Position numbers and translations under genes: made by a program
Part shown: one piece after another, positions 40,314 through 53,875 of the stretch
Layout: each line of letters begins with the position of its first letter
Numbering within the stretch: position 1 is the first letter of the stretch
DNA from: Lanius collurio
Taxonomy: Eukaryota; Chordata; Aves; Passeriformes; Laniidae
Direction: 5' to 3'
DNA: 64,000 bases
Assembly: GCA_020086605.1 (NCBI GenBank)
Contig: JACBWW010000051.1
Coordinates: forward strand, 3,393,554-3,457,553
The notes under the pieces: model-generated
The model's database searches: none
Told to the model about the DNA's origin: nothing
What the model saw: the letters and a program-made list of their open reading frames with translations, nothing else

Positions 40314-41061
40314 CAGGGCATGTTAAAGGTTAAAAAGAGACAATAAATAGAAATAAACCTGTGCTAAATACACATGTCTGCTTGTGTACATCAGCGTCAG
40401 GGCAGAAAACATCTGTATCAGCCTGTGAAACCACTCACTTCTCAGAGGGACCAAGACATGCCCAGCCCTCTGATTAACTGAGGATAGCAATCAAGAAATG
40501 TGCTACACAAAATCACTTTCCCTACATCTACTGTCCAACAGTGGGAAGCAGCACACTACCTCAGTGAAAAAGCATTTTCTGGTCACTCAAGTTTAGTTTG
40601 GAGCCATTGCAGCTCTTTGTCTGTTCTTTCATCAACTAAACTGCATTTGAAAGTCTCCTGGCCCTCTACCAGTACAATAATGATTTCCTCAAAAAGCTGA
40701 AATCTCTAATAATTTTTGCAAACTATGGAACGAAGTATGAATGCTGTGAAATGACCAATTTCCATGTGATTAAATATATGTCTTGTAGTAGTGATTCATC
40801 AACAAGTTCATATACTGACAACATTCCAGTATGCAAAACATATGTCACTTATTAAGCAAAGAATTCACATTTGCTTAATATTTGCTCTTTGTGGGAGGTT
40901 TCCTGTCTCACTCTCAGACCATCATACGCTCTGCATTTCACATTGACAATGCTGAAAGAAAACCTGAAACACAAAGTCCACAGCAGAGAAAACTGTCACA
41001 CTTGCTCATTTGGTTTTCCTTAGGAAAATATTTTTATAACTAATAACAACAGGTTCTAACA

Positions 41062-41074
41062 TTTTTTTTTTTTT
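41062..41074. repeat. T13 homopolymer
   Basis: A run of 13 T about 160 bp downstream, in transcript direction, of the donor of the fourth LRR exon. In the transcript it is an A-run. Confidence 0.9.
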
Positions 41075-41235
41075 ATTTCCTTTGAAAAAATGCTCTATGA
41101 ATATCCAGAGCACATTATGAAAAGTGAGCAGGAAAAACAAAAAAAGCTATACAATCCTGCACTGGTACCAATATGCACTGTTTTACAAATCTGAAACCAT
41201 CAATCACAGAGATGAACCCAGGCAGAAGTACTTAC

Positions 41236-41307
41236 AGATGGGACAGGGACACCAGGTCATTGAAAGAACCTTCGGGAACACTGGAAATATCATTTCCATG
41301 GAGTGTC
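41236..41307 (-). CDS. SLIT3: SLIT3, LRR domain 4, fourth repeat exon
   Basis: A 72-bp exon, one leucine-rich repeat, with acceptor CCCCTTGTAG and donor GTAAGT. It reads [16 protein letters not shown] then NDLVSLSH and a split Leu codon. [17 protein letters not shown] is the SLIT3 form; SLIT2 has VVPEGAFNDL. This is the last full repeat before the domain 4 cap. Confidence 0.97.
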
Positions 41308-44300
41308 CTACAAGGGGGAGAAGCAGGAAGGTATCAAACCACAGTATTTTCTCTGCTCCCTGCAACTGAAGGAATTGATGCTTAAAAAGGGTATTTAATT
41401 TTGATTCTTTGAGAGTTTCTGTGAGTTTTACAACTCATGAACTTCCATGCCTTATCACTTCTACCTCTAGGTGCTGGCATTTAAAACGATGATGCAATCA
41501 GAACTGCTGGTGAGTACTGCTGTAAATTAAAAAGGTGACATACCATTTATGCTATTAGAAGTGCAATGATGACAAGCAGACCCTCACATACAGACCTGTG
41601 TTCTCTTACACAATCCCATTAGACAGAAGCACAGCACAAACAGAGCAGGGGAAATAAGAATTGTGAAAGTTAAATTAAGTATTGACTTCACAGAGATCCC
41701 AGGAGAGAGACCAAGGGTCCCAGAGGGTAAATACAGCCACACTTTCCCATTCTTACAGTAGAAAATACCTCTCTATGCTGCCAAGGAAAACACCTGAAAT
41801 CAGTTGTTTTAGGACATTATTCACCCCGTGCAAAGAAACTATCATTTTTTAGCAGCATTTTCAGGACCCCTGAAAGGAGTGAAAGGGTTCTCCACTGCTT
41901 CCAGGACAATTTAAGCACCCACTTTATCTCTTTTCTGAGAAATACATTTGTGTGTGGGTTATACAAGGAAGCATAAATGGGAATTACTGTCAGTGCTCCA
42001 GACACAGCAGAGGAGGGTGGAAAACAGAGCTGCTGTGTGCTTTGTAGCAGCTCTTGCCCTCGAGTCATTCATTTTCTAACTTACCTTTTGATTTGCTGAC
42101 ACAGCAATCACATATTTTATTTCTGTGAGCGCACATATTGTTGAAACATTGTGTTTAAAACAATCCAAATCTCAACCCATGGAAATGGACAATAGCCCCA
42201 AATGAAAACAAAACCATCTGTTCTTTGCAATCTTTCTTCCCTAAGCTGCACCAGGATCTATGTGATGCCCATCCAACATCCTGATTCTGAAATTTTCTTT
42301 TAAGCATACCTTGGTTTTGACTATCAACAACAACTTGGCATTTGTAAGGGTGTATCTCCAAGAAATTAATCTGAGCAGGAACATATCCTGAACAGGAAGG
42401 ATATGAGCTCCCACACAGTAACTCCAGATAAAACACACTCACTAATTCTGTACAGGATGACCAACTGACTGAGACAAACCCCACAGCTATTAAACAAGGG
42501 CTATTTTGTGGGTATGAGGAGGCCGACTCATCCACTTGCCATCAAAGCTTTTAAGGAAATGAGCACATTTAAATAAGCAGCTGCCTGCCCATAATGAGCT
42601 TACTGCTGGTCTTTTAAACTGCTTCAAGATCTGCAAGACAATTCTCTGTAAACAGATGACAGAACTTATATTAATCTTCAGGTTGTATCAGTAACATTTA
42701 TCCTGTGAAGGAATACATTTTCTTTCCCAGGTGTATTGGAAACATCCAAGAGAAGCTAAAGAATGACACAGCCATTTATCTGTAACAAGTTAAACCCACC
42801 AAATATAAAAACCTTAGAATGATTAGCTTTATTAAATGTCCCAAACACTGAGGTGTTTCATGGATGCAAATGCCTGCATTTTAATAATAATAAAAAAAAA
42901 ATCGTGTCAGCAACATCATCACTCCTGCAACTAAAATGAAATGACAAATGCAAAACCCTACTAAAAACTCACAATAATAAATAGTGGCAAGAGAATTCAA
43001 CAGTGCAGCAAAATCTTTCCTCTTGGATCAACATCAGGAATGTATTTTTATACCAAATGTTCTTATAAGCAAATAGTCAAATAAAATTTTAACATTAGGA
43101 CAGTTAAAGCACACACACTGATGTGTGTATTCTCCCTCAAAAGCACAACTTCTAGGGATCCTCTTGTCTAAACTCTAGTGAACAGCAGGGGTATGGATTT
43201 GAGGTGGTGTGGATCTCCTCTGGAGGACACTGTAACAGAACACTCAAGAATTCATGAAATTAAAACCTCCTTCTCCATGGAATCTCACTAACTTATTCCT
43301 TTGTCTTCAGGGAAGCAAATTAATTCAACATATCCTTTTGGGCTGGGGTTTTCTGGTTGTTTTTCTTTCGTGAAGCCTCCCCACGTCCTGTGTGCCAGCC
43401 CATTGTCCACAGCATTAGGTTACTACAGACACAAGGGGGATGTGTTTTTGTGAAGACAGAAATGTGGCCAAAGGGTCGAGCTCACAGAGCCACAACCCAT
43501 CAAGGGCAAACCCCTACAGGGAGCCCTGGAGGGTGCCAAGCCCTGCAGGAGCCAACAGAGCTCGGATGTCAGGGAAGGGGGAAGCCCCAGTGTCACTGCT
43601 CTGTGCTCACAACAGCAGGGCTTTTACAAACTGACTGGATAAACACAAGGAATTATTCTGTGATGCAAAATAATAATAAGAAAGAAACAGACAAATACTT
43701 CTGTTTGGTCAAATCAGTGCAGCACCCACCAATGAAAGTGTATTGCAAAAACTGGTTCCAAAGTTGTGCCCAAAGATTGTTGGTGACAGCTTTATCAGCA
43801 CAGATATTACTGTTTTTCTGAGCTTTGAACTGCAGGAAATATCCTTCAGTTTTCAGTAAAACTAGAATATCTGTTAATAGAATATTCAGTAGGTAATTTT
43901 ATCCCTTTTTTCCCTAACTGTAACATGGACAATTACTTAGTGACCTAAGAAAGTATTTTGATTTCTGTACTTTGCCTCTTATAGACAAATATAAAAATAT
44001 GTGATTACAAAATAATCCTTAAAATAATCTTTTCAGGTCATCCAGAGAGTTCTAATACTTATAATTTGTCTTAATCTCAGTTTCCTTAATCTGTTTATAT
44101 TTAGTTTCTAAGAAGACTAGCTTTGGACAAATTAACTAAAAAACAAACCCACAACTTTTCACTGTAATAGCTTTGGCTCAAAAACCTGCTGATATCACTT
44201 TCTGCTTTTCAAAAAAATTCTCCAGACTTTATGTCGTGTGTTCCTCAGCACCCTTTGGCTGCTGTTGTGAAGATTGAGATTAAAGACCTGATTGTGTAAA

Positions 44301-46709
44301 CACTGATAGATATTAAGGTTTAAACATAAACATGTTGACTCTGCAGTTTTCTCACTTGGGTCTGTGCTGAAAAATCTAAGAAAGGGAGGAGAGAATGAAA
44401 TATCTGTCAAAGACCAAGTGCATCATACAGCTGTGATTATTCTGATTTTCAAAGCACTTATTTACTGCATTTACTACAGAGGCAAAAAATAAAGAAAACC
44501 TAAAGAATTTGGAAGACACAGAAGCCTCCATGAGAAGGGTCTGCTACCTTCAAAGGCATGCACAAAGGTAATGAGATCCCTATCTTCTTTTTATTAAAAA
44601 AAAAAAAGGTGGAAATTGTTTTGCTGATGTCTTCTCTTTTAAGTTCCCCTGAGAGCATGGATAATAAAAAACTGACAATAACAGATTTCATATTGTCTCT
44701 TGGAAACCATTTTCTCTTTGGAGAATTGATTTTTAGTAGCAACAGTGAGGACACGTGGCAAAAGTTGTAGCTGATACCAGAGTTTTGTGGGCCATAATAA
44801 ATCAAATCAATCTGGAGGCTTCCAAATGCAGGGAGCACAGGCAGAGATTCCATCTAGGCTTCATTTCACTGCTCTGTGCAAGGCAGTGGGGGGTTTCTCC
44901 CTCGAAGGAGGAAGATATTTTTTCAATTGGGTTAGCATATCATTTAAAAAAGCCAAAAAACAACAGTTATCATTAGAATACTGCCCTCTGTTTCTGCCCA
45001 TATTGTGGCCAGCAAGAACAGAAGTAAAAAGACAAATTGTAGCTATTGGAAAGTGGGAGGCACAGTTTATCTACGCTGTAATTCAGGGTAGAGAGCCCCA
45101 CACGAGCTTTAATCAAGCTAGCTTGCATATCAGAAGCAGGCCAGAAGACAGCTCCATATGGAATAATTTATTTGGCTATGAAACAAAATATATTAATCTG
45201 TGGCTGAATTTCAGGACTCATGTAACAGCTCAAATGTGACCATCCCAGTGCACTAGAAATCAGGATCCCAAGCCAAACTTAAAACAACAAATCCAAATCA
45301 CGTATCTTTCTCGTATTTACTAATGAAAAGTGGGAATCCAAAGCTGTCTTGTAATTTGGGAGGTTGAAATTGAGATATCTGTTTTACCACTGAAACCACA
45401 GTGAAAGGTCTCAGCCAAGCAGCTCTGCCTTATTGCTTCCACAGTCCCAATACTGCCCATGTTGACACTTTGATTCCACATTTCTGGAGTCCGTGCACAC
45501 CAACCACTGCTCTTTAAATTAACACAAACTTCTGCCATTTGAACATCATCTTTTTTTTTTTTTTTTTTTACACGGAAAATACTAATGGGAGGTTTCAAAG
45601 CACTCAGGACAACCTTCAGCTCCTCTGCCCTGCCCTCTGAGTGTTCAGAGCTCTTTTCCTTCAGCACATTGAACAATCTCACCACAGACAAGCTATTTAA
45701 TTTATCCCATTTGGTTGCTGTGCAAGTCATGGTGATCCACTTGTGTTTCTGGGCTGTGGGGAGGAAGGTGCCTTCTCCACCTTCCTGACAGCTGCACAGG
45801 GGGCCAAGTGTCCACAAAAACAACTGAGCAAACCCAGCCCAGGGTCTGCTTCTGATAGTGAGAGGCAGTGAACATGAGACAGAAGCAGGAGCCAGTCCTG
45901 TAGATGCCTGAGGAAAGCTGGGAGGAGGCTCTTGCTGTGAGGAACGGGCCCACAGCCCACACTCTGAGTATGAAGATGACTTTCACAAGAGACTGTAAAC
46001 AAATGGTTCAATCCAGAAAGCTGCTGAAAGCAGCTACACTGGAAAGAAAGGAAGAGTGCAGAAAAGGACCTCCCAAGAAATAAACCACACATGGATGTCT
46101 CTGAGTAGGCCCCCACTCAATGTGAGGTGTAATTTCATTCACAGCTTCAGGACATTTGAGACAGGCATCTCAACATTGCTGGTGCCCAGCCACTGGCCTG
46201 ATTTATTCATTGATGTAGCGTGGCAGCTTCTAACTTCCCTTCAGATTGCATTCTTTTGTGTAAAAGCTTGCCTGCATAAATCTGAATCAATAGAAAATAT
46301 TCTGAAAATGCACAAGTTTTCCACAAAGACACTCTTGCTGAAGCATCCAATGGAAACTCACCCTCTATGACCAAGTTTTTACAGACAAAAAGAAAAGTCC
46401 TTTGCTGTGGAGCACCCAAATACTGTTCAGGCAGAAGAGGCAGACTCCATGCAGTCTTTTGGAGACCTGCTTTCATGACTGTTCCTGTACCTGAGCTTTC
46501 AGAGAAAAGCTGCTCATCCTGCAAGTACCTAATTGCTTTTTTAGCACTCACCCGCTCTGGCCTCCACCAGGCAATCTGCATCAGAGTACAAGTACAGTGA
46601 AGCTAAATATGTGAAAATATTCATGGCCCCCTGCCCATGAAGCCCTCCCTGCCATCAGCTGCAGTGTAGCAGAGCTGCAGCTCAGCTGCTTTGCAGGAGT
46701 TGCACTTAC
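41308..46709 (-). other. SLIT3: Intron between LRR repeat 3 and repeat 4 exons of domain 4
   Basis: About 5.4 kb, AT-rich, with a T19 run at 45551. I see no recognisable element or exon. Confidence 0.8.
45551..45569. repeat. T19 homopolymer
   Basis: An uninterrupted run of 19 T on the plus strand (poly-A in transcript direction) inside an intron. No adjacent retroposon body is recognised. Confidence 0.95.
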
Positions 46710-46781
46710 AGCACTCGCAGAGACCGGAGCCCGTTGAAGGCGTGGACGGGGATGCACCGGAGCCTGTTGTAACTCAGGATG
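46710..46781 (-). CDS. SLIT3: SLIT3, LRR domain 4, third repeat exon
   Basis: A 72-bp exon, one leucine-rich repeat, with acceptor CCTTCTGCAG and donor GTAAGT. It translates as [16 protein letters not shown] then NGLRSLRV followed by a split Leu codon. The [12 protein letters not shown] stretch is characteristic of SLIT3; SLIT2 has RTFDGLKSLRL. The exon is clearly GC-richer than its flanking introns, as is the LRRCT4 exon. The single Cys in LRCIP is conserved in the family. Confidence 0.97.
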
Positions 46782-46962
46782 CTGCAGAAGGGGAGAGCAC
46801 AGTCACTACTCTCTGTTGGCTTGGATTATTTCTCTACTAATTCAACCACAGAGAAGCATGGAAAGCCACGTGCTTAAGCAACAAGATCTACACTAATTGC
46901 TCAGCAGCTAAGATGGTGTTGGAAAAGCAACTAAAACTGTTATCAAAACTTGGGCTACTTAC
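46782..46962 (-). other. SLIT3: 181-bp intron between LRR repeats 2 and 3 of domain 4
   Basis: A very short intron with good splice sites (donor GTAAGT, acceptor CTTCTGCAG). It is far smaller than its neighbours of 1 to 15 kb. Confidence 0.9.
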
Positions 46963-47034
46963 AGCGTTGATAACTGAGTCATGTTGCTGAAGGTGTGATT
47001 GGCCAATACACTGATGCTGTTGTTGCTCAAATCA
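46963..47034 (-). CDS. SLIT3: SLIT3, LRR domain 4, second repeat exon
   Basis: A 72-bp exon, exactly one 24-residue leucine-rich repeat, with acceptor TTTTTTTAG and donor GTAAGT. The repeat reads DLSNNSISVLANHTF then SNMTQLST. It matches the SLIT domain 4 repeat with the LSNN core. Two N-linked glycosylation sequons are visible, N-H-T and N-M-T. It is separated from the next exon by an intron of only 181 bp, very short beside its neighbours. Confidence 0.97.
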
Positions 47035-48076
47035 CTAAAAAAACACATAGACAAAATACAATTTACATGTATGAGTTAAGAAATATGCCTTTTTGAAAAG
47101 ATTACATATCTGCACAGCAAAATGCTTGAAGAAATTGAAAAGTCACACATTATCAACTGGTGTATTTTCTGAGCAACTTTCAATGAGCTTTAATGGAAAA
47201 GCACATCAGACTCCCCTAAAAAGCCTCAAACTAAGAAATATAAAGGCATATCTCCAGCCTACAGCATTCAATGAAAAGAAAAAATGAATAAATGATACAA
47301 ACACTGCTGAATATTTTCTGTTTTGTAACATATTCCAGGCACTCCATTTCCATATGCTCTTCATATTGACAGCTACTAGACCAAAATTCCATTTTTTATT
47401 TTAGAAAGTCTTTTAGGCTCAACCAGAACATTTTGTTTTGTTATTTGTCTCCCTTGAAAAGCAAAATTAGAGATGTTTCCAAATAGAAAACACTCTTAAA
47501 ACAAAGGATTCTAGTTTTTCCTGAATGTTGTTTTTGTCTGAGGTTGTCCAGCCCATTTGACTGGAGTATCTGCACAGCTGATTCCAACAGCATTTGAAAA
47601 TTCCTGATAAATAGTTGAGGCAGGAAATGTCACTCCTGTGTATTTCAGGGAGCAATTTACAGAACAAAGCCTAGCTGTGTCTCTATCTGGATGACTGTTC
47701 ACAGCAGAAACAGCTATGCAAATTGTCATTGCCTTAGCATTATAAATACTGCCTCATCTAGCACAAATTAATGTGTCTCCTCTGCTAATGACCTTTACAG
47801 ATAAATCTGCCAAGTGAAACTGCAGCAGCCAGTGTGAGAGTTTCATCCTCTCCATGTCCTGCAGAGCAAGGGGCTTCTCAGGCACCTCACTCTTTATGAA
47901 CATTTATTGGCAGCTGTGCCCACCGATAAATTCTTTCCAAATTCAAATTACAGAAGGTTTTGGGGTTTAGTGAGGTTTTTTTCCCCCCCTAAATACTAAT
48001 TATTTATGTTCCACCACCAGCATAGTGCAGAAAGAGTCATGCAATTTTTCTAACATTGAAACCACGTGTTTCTTAC
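47035..48076 (-). other. SLIT3: 1.0-kb intron between LRR repeats 1 and 2 of domain 4
   Basis: A 1042-bp intron with donor GTAAGA and a T7-AG acceptor. It is AT-rich and nothing further is recognised in it. Confidence 0.85.
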
Positions 48077-48145
48077 ATCAGTGTCAGGTGTCTGAAGGCA
48101 GAGAGCCCCTTTGGCACAGCAGGCAGATGGTTTCCTTCCAAGTAT
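48077..48145 (-). CDS. SLIT3: SLIT3, LRR domain 4, first repeat exon
   Basis: A 69-bp exon encoding one leucine-rich repeat of domain 4. It follows a CTTTTTTCAG acceptor and ends at GTAAGA. Completing the Leu codon from the previous exon gives L-YLEGNHLPAVPKGL, then SAFRHLTLI, a 23-residue repeat. YLEGNHL matches SLIT3; SLIT1 and SLIT2 have YLDGNQF here. It is one codon shorter than the other LRR exons, as is usual for the first repeat after an N-cap. Both flanking introns fall after the second base of a codon. Confidence 0.96.
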
Positions 48146-51100
48146 CTGAAAAAAGTCAGATTTGACAATTACACAAACACATTAACAAGGACTCATGTCA
48201 CTCAATCTGCACCATGAATGAGGACAACATAAAGGCAGTCACTAATGAAAATATCTTTGATTCATTGCTTTGAAACTCTCATAGTTTTCACTTCATCAAT
48301 TAATTACCTCACATGCAAAGCATGACAGCACCTTATTGATTTACTTTATTTGTTTTAAGACTTGGAAGTGCATAAAGGATCTCTGGCCTACAGCAAACAG
48401 AAATGACCATTTGGTTCTTCTGTGACAGCAGCTGAAGAAGGAGAGAAAAATCGCATGGCTTGTGCCCTGAACTTAAAGTTACCTTTCCCAAGTCTGTCCA
48501 ACAGGGCTCACTGCTCCCTGACCCCGTGAGGGAGGCTTTGCCTTGTGCATGTGAGCTCCTTCTACAGCCAGAATGGGAAGAGGAGCTGCACTCCCAGATC
48601 TCTGTGCTGCAAAAGGTCCTACTTATTCCAGCATCAACCCAAACATCCCCAAGTCTGGTGGCACCTCCACCACAGCAATACACCCTCCTCAGCTCTCCTT
48701 TTCTCAGCACACTGGTACAGGAGGAAAGCTCTCTATAAATTAAAGACCAAAGACCAAACAGAGGTTTCTCTTTGATGCACTACATATCTTTAACAGCCTA
48801 TCTTGTGTTTCCAGTGTGGCAGTTGTTTGAGACACCACTGAACCTGTCTCTACACAGACACAGGCCAAGTAGTGCTAAATCCTTTGGGGATAATCCTGAG
48901 TCCTCATACAAACCAGTGCTGCATTTTGCTGTTTTTCTCCACTGAAGAAACCTGGTCAGTAACTCAGCAAAACCCCCTGAAAACCCACAATACTTTTAAA
49001 AAGCTTCCCTACAAGAGAGCATGGGTACTCCAGTCTCCACAGCTGGCTCGTGGTAGCAATGAGATGTTTATTACAGTATAACAGAGACAGAGATAGAGGT
49101 TATTTTCCTTAACTTTATCTTTTAGGTGGAGCTGCATCCCTGGAAGATACCAAAGTAATAAGGCTCCAGTGGAAAGTGAATACTGTGGTACCATGGCATT
49201 GTCAGGAAGTTTTTCCAGACACCCTCCAGAAGCAACATCTACCTGGGAAACAAATCCATCCTCTCAGAAAGCACTGTGGAGGAGGAAGCCATTCCTCCCT
49301 CCTCAGGTGGGACAAAAGAGGAAATTGTATTTCCCGTCCTTAAATGACACTGCAAGGATTTTTCCTAAGGTAGACATGGGGCAATGCAACTGATATGGCA
49401 TGTTTTGAAACATAATCAAGTGTAGCCAGGAAATGCAGCCCACAGACACCAGAACACTTAATGTGCTGCCTCTGCTGCTGAAAACAGAATCCCATAATCA
49501 TGTTAAGAATTTTTATTCCACACATACAATTTCCTTTTCTTTGGCAACAGGCCTCCTTATTCTGTACTTACTGTAGCAAACAACAATAATAGATTAATCC
49601 TGTGCTCTGTGTTCCCTCTCTCCATTAACTGTAACAGCACAGAGATCCTTGTGTAAACTAAATCCAAGCAATTTTTCCCACAAACTTTATTTCTACATCT
49701 TTCAAAAATAAAATCTGTAAAAACTAAAAGAATTTCTTACATAATATATTTTATAGCTGGCATTATTCTCCCTCCCCACCTTTTGTTTCAGCATAATGAC
49801 CTCTTGCCATTTTCTGCTGCTTCAGATCTCTTTCCTACTGAACTCCAGCTGAACTCCTCCAGCCAGCCTCAGAGTTACCCCTTCTGCCTGTGCTCAGGAT
49901 CCCAGCCTGCCAGTTACCCTAGAGCATGCAGTGGAGCTCACCCAACTCCTGCCAGGATTAGGCTGGACAAGGTGGGAATCCCAGCTTCTGACTTTTTAAC
50001 CAAAAGAAACTCCTCAATTAAAAAACCCTACAGAACTAATTAATCTCTCCCCTGACAATGATCACAAGCATGGAGTGAGAGAGTTGCACAGCCACCAAAG
50101 CAGGGACAGAGGATCAGTGACCAGAGTATGGGTTGGTTGTGCCACACACACACTTCCCATGGATAGCCACATTTAGCAAGGGGAAAGCCACTTTTTTAGC
50201 CAGATTTTGGCTAAGTTTGTTATAAATAATTGTGAAAATGGAGTTCCCTGGTAATTTCACACCCTAAATTGTTATGTATGAGATTCTCAGAGTTTAGACA
50301 TGCATGTTACATTTTAAACAGGGCAAACCCCATCTCTTTCCCCCAGTCATGGTCTGCTGTGGATGCAGCAAGATGCTGGGAGTCTGTGCCTTCTCCTTTA
50401 TCACAGAAAACCACAAATCTCAAACCCATGCAAGAGGGCAGGTTAAGGTCTAGTCTTTATTCCAAATGTAAAATCCTGAGATTTCTAAAGGAAATCAAAA
50501 GCAGGTCATGTATTATGTATTTGGAAGTTATATATGATTTTCGTTTAGGAAAGGAGACCCTTGCAATATGCTGCATTCTTCAGGAACATATTTTCAGGAT
50601 ATTTTCTTGTTGATCTCAATATGAAACAGCCTGCAATTTAAACAAACTGATGGTGGTGAGCCAAAGTTTTTCCCTCCTCTTTTGCTTTCTGGGGCAATCA
50701 AAAGTCAAGGGTGCACATTTTAATTCAGTGCTTTATGAGTCAGACTAACATAGACATGCAGACCCCTGGAGTTAAACTCCTACAGAAGATCTGCTTTGAA
50801 TAGCTCTGGATTTGCACTGCAGCAATTTGATGGTTATATAAATGTGCTAGCAGAAAACTGCAACACTCATACCAGTGCTATAGTTTCTGAATAAACACAA
50901 TTTAACTCTGAAAAAGTACTGATAACACACTTTTCATGCATCCATAAGAACAATCTGCCACTGTTAAACCTCTCACCCCATTATCCAAAGCATGGCAGCA
51001 TTTTCTAAGCTGCAGGCATTCATTCTAAAAGCACATTTAAGTGCAGGGAATTTGAAATAACCAAGGCTTTTAGGGCACAAGAGTTTGCCAAAAATCAGGA

Positions 51101-53842
51101 GGATGTGAGATGCAAGATTTGAGACAAACAACTGCAGCAGGGGAGGTGCCTCTGTCAGAGCTGGGGGTGCAGGGACAGCCCCTGCCCACATTGCTGGGCT
51201 CAGCAGGATGGATGGGGGCTGCAAGAGGGCTGCAAGTTGGACATGCTGAATGAAAGAATTATTCCTGAGGGCGAATGGGCAGAGACACAAAACTTTTGTG
51301 TATTTATGTATACATATATATAAATAAAACCCCACAGATACCCAGCCAAAAAAACCCTCAAAACAGCCATAAAAGAGTGAATGTGGAGGGAAGATTAAAT
51401 TTTTAATCCTTTTCAGTCTTTAGCCAAAGGGATATGATGTCCATGGTGTCTTGTACGCAAAGAAATTCTGGTATGAATGAAGAAAAATATGTCTAATTTT
51501 AATTCTGGGAATCAAGTTATTAATACACAGAGTCAAGACTGAGTGTCAGTTGCCTTAAAATAGACACTGACTGCTATCTAAAACAGCCTAATTTGCTTCC
51601 TAAGGTCTCTAGGCTCTCATTTAAATATCAGATTGGAGGTTTTTGGTTTTTTATTTTACTCTGGGAATGCTGCTGAGAATCCTCAAGTCTCAAGAATGAC
51701 TTGGAACCAACAAGCAATTACCAGAGCAAAAACTGAAAAAAAAAAACAAACCAAAAACCCCCTAAATCTGTTTTCAGCTCTCAAAGAAAGCCACTGCCTT
51801 CCTACTTGGAAAGGTTTCTCCTAGAACATGGCCAGGGTGGCTGGCACAGTGGGACAGGGCCTGCAGCAGCCCCAGGGTTCATCCAGCACCTTCCACACAC
51901 ACCAACACTGCACATAAAACATTTAAAACTATGCATAAAAGATGACAGCTGCTCTTTTTCCAACTTGTCTATTTTTATACTGAAACCACTTGGATTGGAG
52001 GTGATATAACCAGCACAAGGTGCCAGAGCATCGTGTAACCACTTGAATCACTTGGAATCCTTTTTGTACTGAGATGTCAATTCAGACATAAAGTCAAACT
52101 CACAGTGGCAATCTGTGCTAAGAGGAGAAACTGGAGAGAGAAATCAGTTCTCAGGCAGTAATTGAAAAGGCACAAAACATTTCCTTTAAATATTCCACAA
52201 AGAATGTTAAAATAAAATAAAAAGATACTTGGCAATTTTATGTAGCTCTAAAATTAAGTTACACTCTAAAATTTTTAATGTCCATACCCAATATCCTAAA
52301 ATTTTGAGTCAAATTTCATTTCCTAAAAATGGTGGTCTAGAAAAGAATAGGACTGTAAAAGATTTTAAGAGCTTCAATACAGTTTCCTGAGAGGAAACAA
52401 AAATCAAGCGTGGACTTAGGTTCAAATATGGATCTTGAGCTTTCTTAAGCTTTGGCAAACTTGGGCTCTGGATTTTGCTGTATTTGCACATCAGACCACA
52501 ACCTCCATGTCTGACACACAGACCCATGGCTGTGTTTGACAGAAGGTTAAACCTTCAGTCTCTGCTAATGTCACCTTTCTGATATGTACTCAAATTTTAC
52601 CAGTCACTGAAGATGTTATTTGATAGTTTTGATATTATTTACTTTTTCTAAACTATCAGGTTTGAAGTGCAGATTAGTTCCTGTTTTATCTGTAACTAAA
52701 ATATCCTCTACAGAACTCTCCCCTCTCTCCATAGGAGTATCCCCCTCTGCAGAAAATGAAGCAGGACCATGTAAGCCTAAAGCTTTCACCTTACTGTTTC
52801 TCTCCTTTGTTATCAAAGGAATATTCACTGATGCCTGTGCTGGGGTCAGTGTGTAAAACAGTGTGAACTGCCAGACAAGCAAGAGCATTTGCATTCTCAA
52901 GCAGATGATTTTCATCAGATATCTCCTTCCACAGTTTCCCTTTGATCAGCAGCAATACAGGCAAACTGAAAACTAAACAGCTACAATATTCCACATGTAA
53001 ATATGCTTTGGGCTTATTTATGGCATCGATTTGCATGGCCCAGGTAGGAGCCACTGCTTTTAGTCACAAGTCAAAGGAAATCACAAGTGCCTGGGAAGCT
53101 GGAAAAGGGGGGTGGGATTGGTGGTCAATACCTCCAAGTAAATGTGAAAACCGATGTGTCAAATGCATGAACAGAGCAGGCAGAACAAGAAACAGAAATG
53201 GGAGAGAGAAGGTCTGTGAGGAGAGAAAGAGAAATGGCAAAAGTAATGCAAATATTAGCATGCATTAATATAAATGGAAGGAAAATAATTGCTAACAATG
53301 ATGTATGGATGGAGGTTTTCCTAACAATCCCACCAGTGCTATCCTATAGCTCAGTGTCATGACAACATTTGGAGTCTAGAGATGACATGATTGGTACATA
53401 TTTATTCTAAAACACACCATGCTCATTATGTTACAGCTTGTGCACACGCTGTCCACATAATTGCCTCCAATGTTTTTCCCCAGTGCAAAATGTTATTTGC
53501 TGTAGGTCCATAAAAGCAGCTGGATGCTGTCAGATAAGACTTTATTAGAAATAGACTATACTTTTGTGAATAAAAGAAAAAATCTAGTGTTCACACACTG
53601 AGGTAATACATAAAAGGAGAAAGAGCATGGGAAACTTGGTTCAAACAGAGTAAGGTGGGGGGGAAATAGAAGAAAATGAAAGCCTAAAACACCAAGCAGC
53701 AGCAAGGCTAAGTTCCAAACTAGCTCACTGCATGAACATTTTACTTCTGAACATCTGGAGTAGAAAATGGAGTATGTTCAAAAAATCCAAAGTTTCTCTT
53801 CAGGGCAAGCAAACAGTGGGAAAAAATGTAGGCAGGATGTAA

Positions 53843-53875
53843 ATATACAGCAGTGAAGGAATATACAGTGAAGGA
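53843..53875. repeat. Short imperfect tandem duplication
   Basis: ATATACAGCAGTGAAGGA is followed directly by ATATACAGTGAAGGA, which lacks one CAG. It looks like a small slippage duplication. Confidence 0.8.

Larger units (their letters stand above)
36781..41235 (-). other. SLIT3: Intron between the LRR4 repeat 4 exon and the LRRCT4 exon
   Basis: About 4.5 kb. It contains a perfect 17-bp-arm inverted repeat at 40273-40313 and a T13 run at 41062. No exon or known mobile element is visible. Confidence 0.8.
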
